The position numbers and the translations under genes were made by a program. Shown piece after piece: positions 63,837-64,000 of a DNA stretch of 64,000 nucleotides. The stretch spans positions 1 through 64,000 of the forward strand of contig JAPSJV010000006.1 of the NCBI GenBank assembly GCA_031178005.1, given 5' to 3'. The DNA comes from Pseudarthrobacter sp. (lineage in GTDB: Bacteria; Actinomycetota; Actinomycetes; Actinomycetales; Micrococcaceae). Numbering within the stretch: the first letter of the stretch is position 1; each line of letters begins with the position of its first letter. Under the pieces are notes generated by a model, which saw nothing but the letters and a program-made list of their open reading frames with translations, ran no database searches and was not told the origin of the DNA.

Positions 63837-64000
63837 TCAGGACGCGTAGCCCATCGGGTTGTTCTTTTGCCAGCGCCAGTGGTCCTCACACATCTGGTTG
63901 ATTGTCTTGGTGGTTGCCCAACTAAGGTCAGCCAAGGCAGATGAGGCGTCGGCCCAGAAGGCGGGGAGGTCGCCGTCGCGACGGGCGGTGATCTCGTAAG
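63837..64000 (-). CDS. galE: UDP-glucose 4-epimerase, C-terminal end (partial)
   Basis: Read on the minus strand the open frame gives YEITARRDGDLPAFWADASSALADLSWATTKTINQMCEDHWRWQKNNPMGYAS and TGA at 63837-63839. MCEDHWRWQKNNPMGY is the invariant GalE C-terminus, and RRDGDLPAFWAD matches the substrate-binding RRxGD motif. It interconverts UDP-glucose and UDP-galactose. The gene continues beyond the window and is missing from the ORF track because its start is outside. Confidence 0.93.
   Translation of the reverse strand, partial: YEITARRDGDLPAFWADASSALADLSWATTKTINQMCEDHWRWQKNNPMGYAS

Overview
The window is about 64 kb of high-GC Gram-positive chromosome. Gene content and order point to the Micrococcaceae (Arthrobacter / Pseudarthrobacter / Paenarthrobacter group): groES-groEL with a His-tailed GroEL, guaB plus guaB3 plus guaA close together, SURF1-DUF3817-guaA, fdxA-dapC-typA, galU-rimJ-GlpR-like, and an actinobacterial LigB. 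I see no prophage, integron, IS element or CRISPR array. The sequence reads as core chromosome with a few small accessory inserts.

Layout. 1-1.8 kb: end of groES and groEL. 1.9-9.4 kb: ATP-dependent DNA ligase, O-acyltransferase with SGNH domain, guaB with a structured leader, an interspersed palindromic repeat, and an ABC exporter. 9.6-11.8 kb: a three-gene minus-strand cassette (WXG100-type secreted protein, possible EspG-like partner, four-helix membrane protein), which is the most interesting accessory block. 11.9-16.9 kb: guaB3, glpD, PTS EIIA, SURF1, DUF3817. 16.9-18 kb: a small insert with an orphan membrane ORF, DUF3846, an 18-bp perfect stem and a 36-bp perfect palindrome. 18-24 kb: guaA and a very large SF1-helicase-like protein whose Walker A lysine is replaced by Gln. 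24-28.8 kb: SAF protein, FmdB, 5-formyl-THF cyclo-ligase, galU, GNAT, GlpR-like membrane protein. 28.8-29.6 kb: a decayed SDR pseudogene and tRNA-Ala(CGC). 29.6-37 kb: CorA, DUF1761, two Lrp/MFS pairs, BadF-type kinase, pirin. 37-43 kb: OpuC-type osmoprotectant ABC operon, alaA, PPK2. 43-49.6 kb: xseA-xseB, a membrane protein, ispH, rmuC, ychF, and arr (rifampin ADP-ribosyltransferase). 49.8-57.2 kb: peptide ABC transporter locus with two binding proteins. 57.2-64 kb: SGNH lipoprotein, typA, a stand-alone SH3-like protein, fdxA-dapC, gltA, a cluster of short interspersed repeats and the 3' end of galE.

Shared themes. Purine nucleotide synthesis is concentrated here (guaB, guaB3, guaA). Many transcription units begin with a TAnnnT-like hexamer followed by about 6 nt and then directly the ATG/GTG start codon, with no Shine-Dalgarno sequence; this is the signature of leaderless mRNAs and it settles several start codons. 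Strong rho-independent-type hairpins separate most units. Assignments come from reading the sequence and from knowledge of the families; no database search was run.
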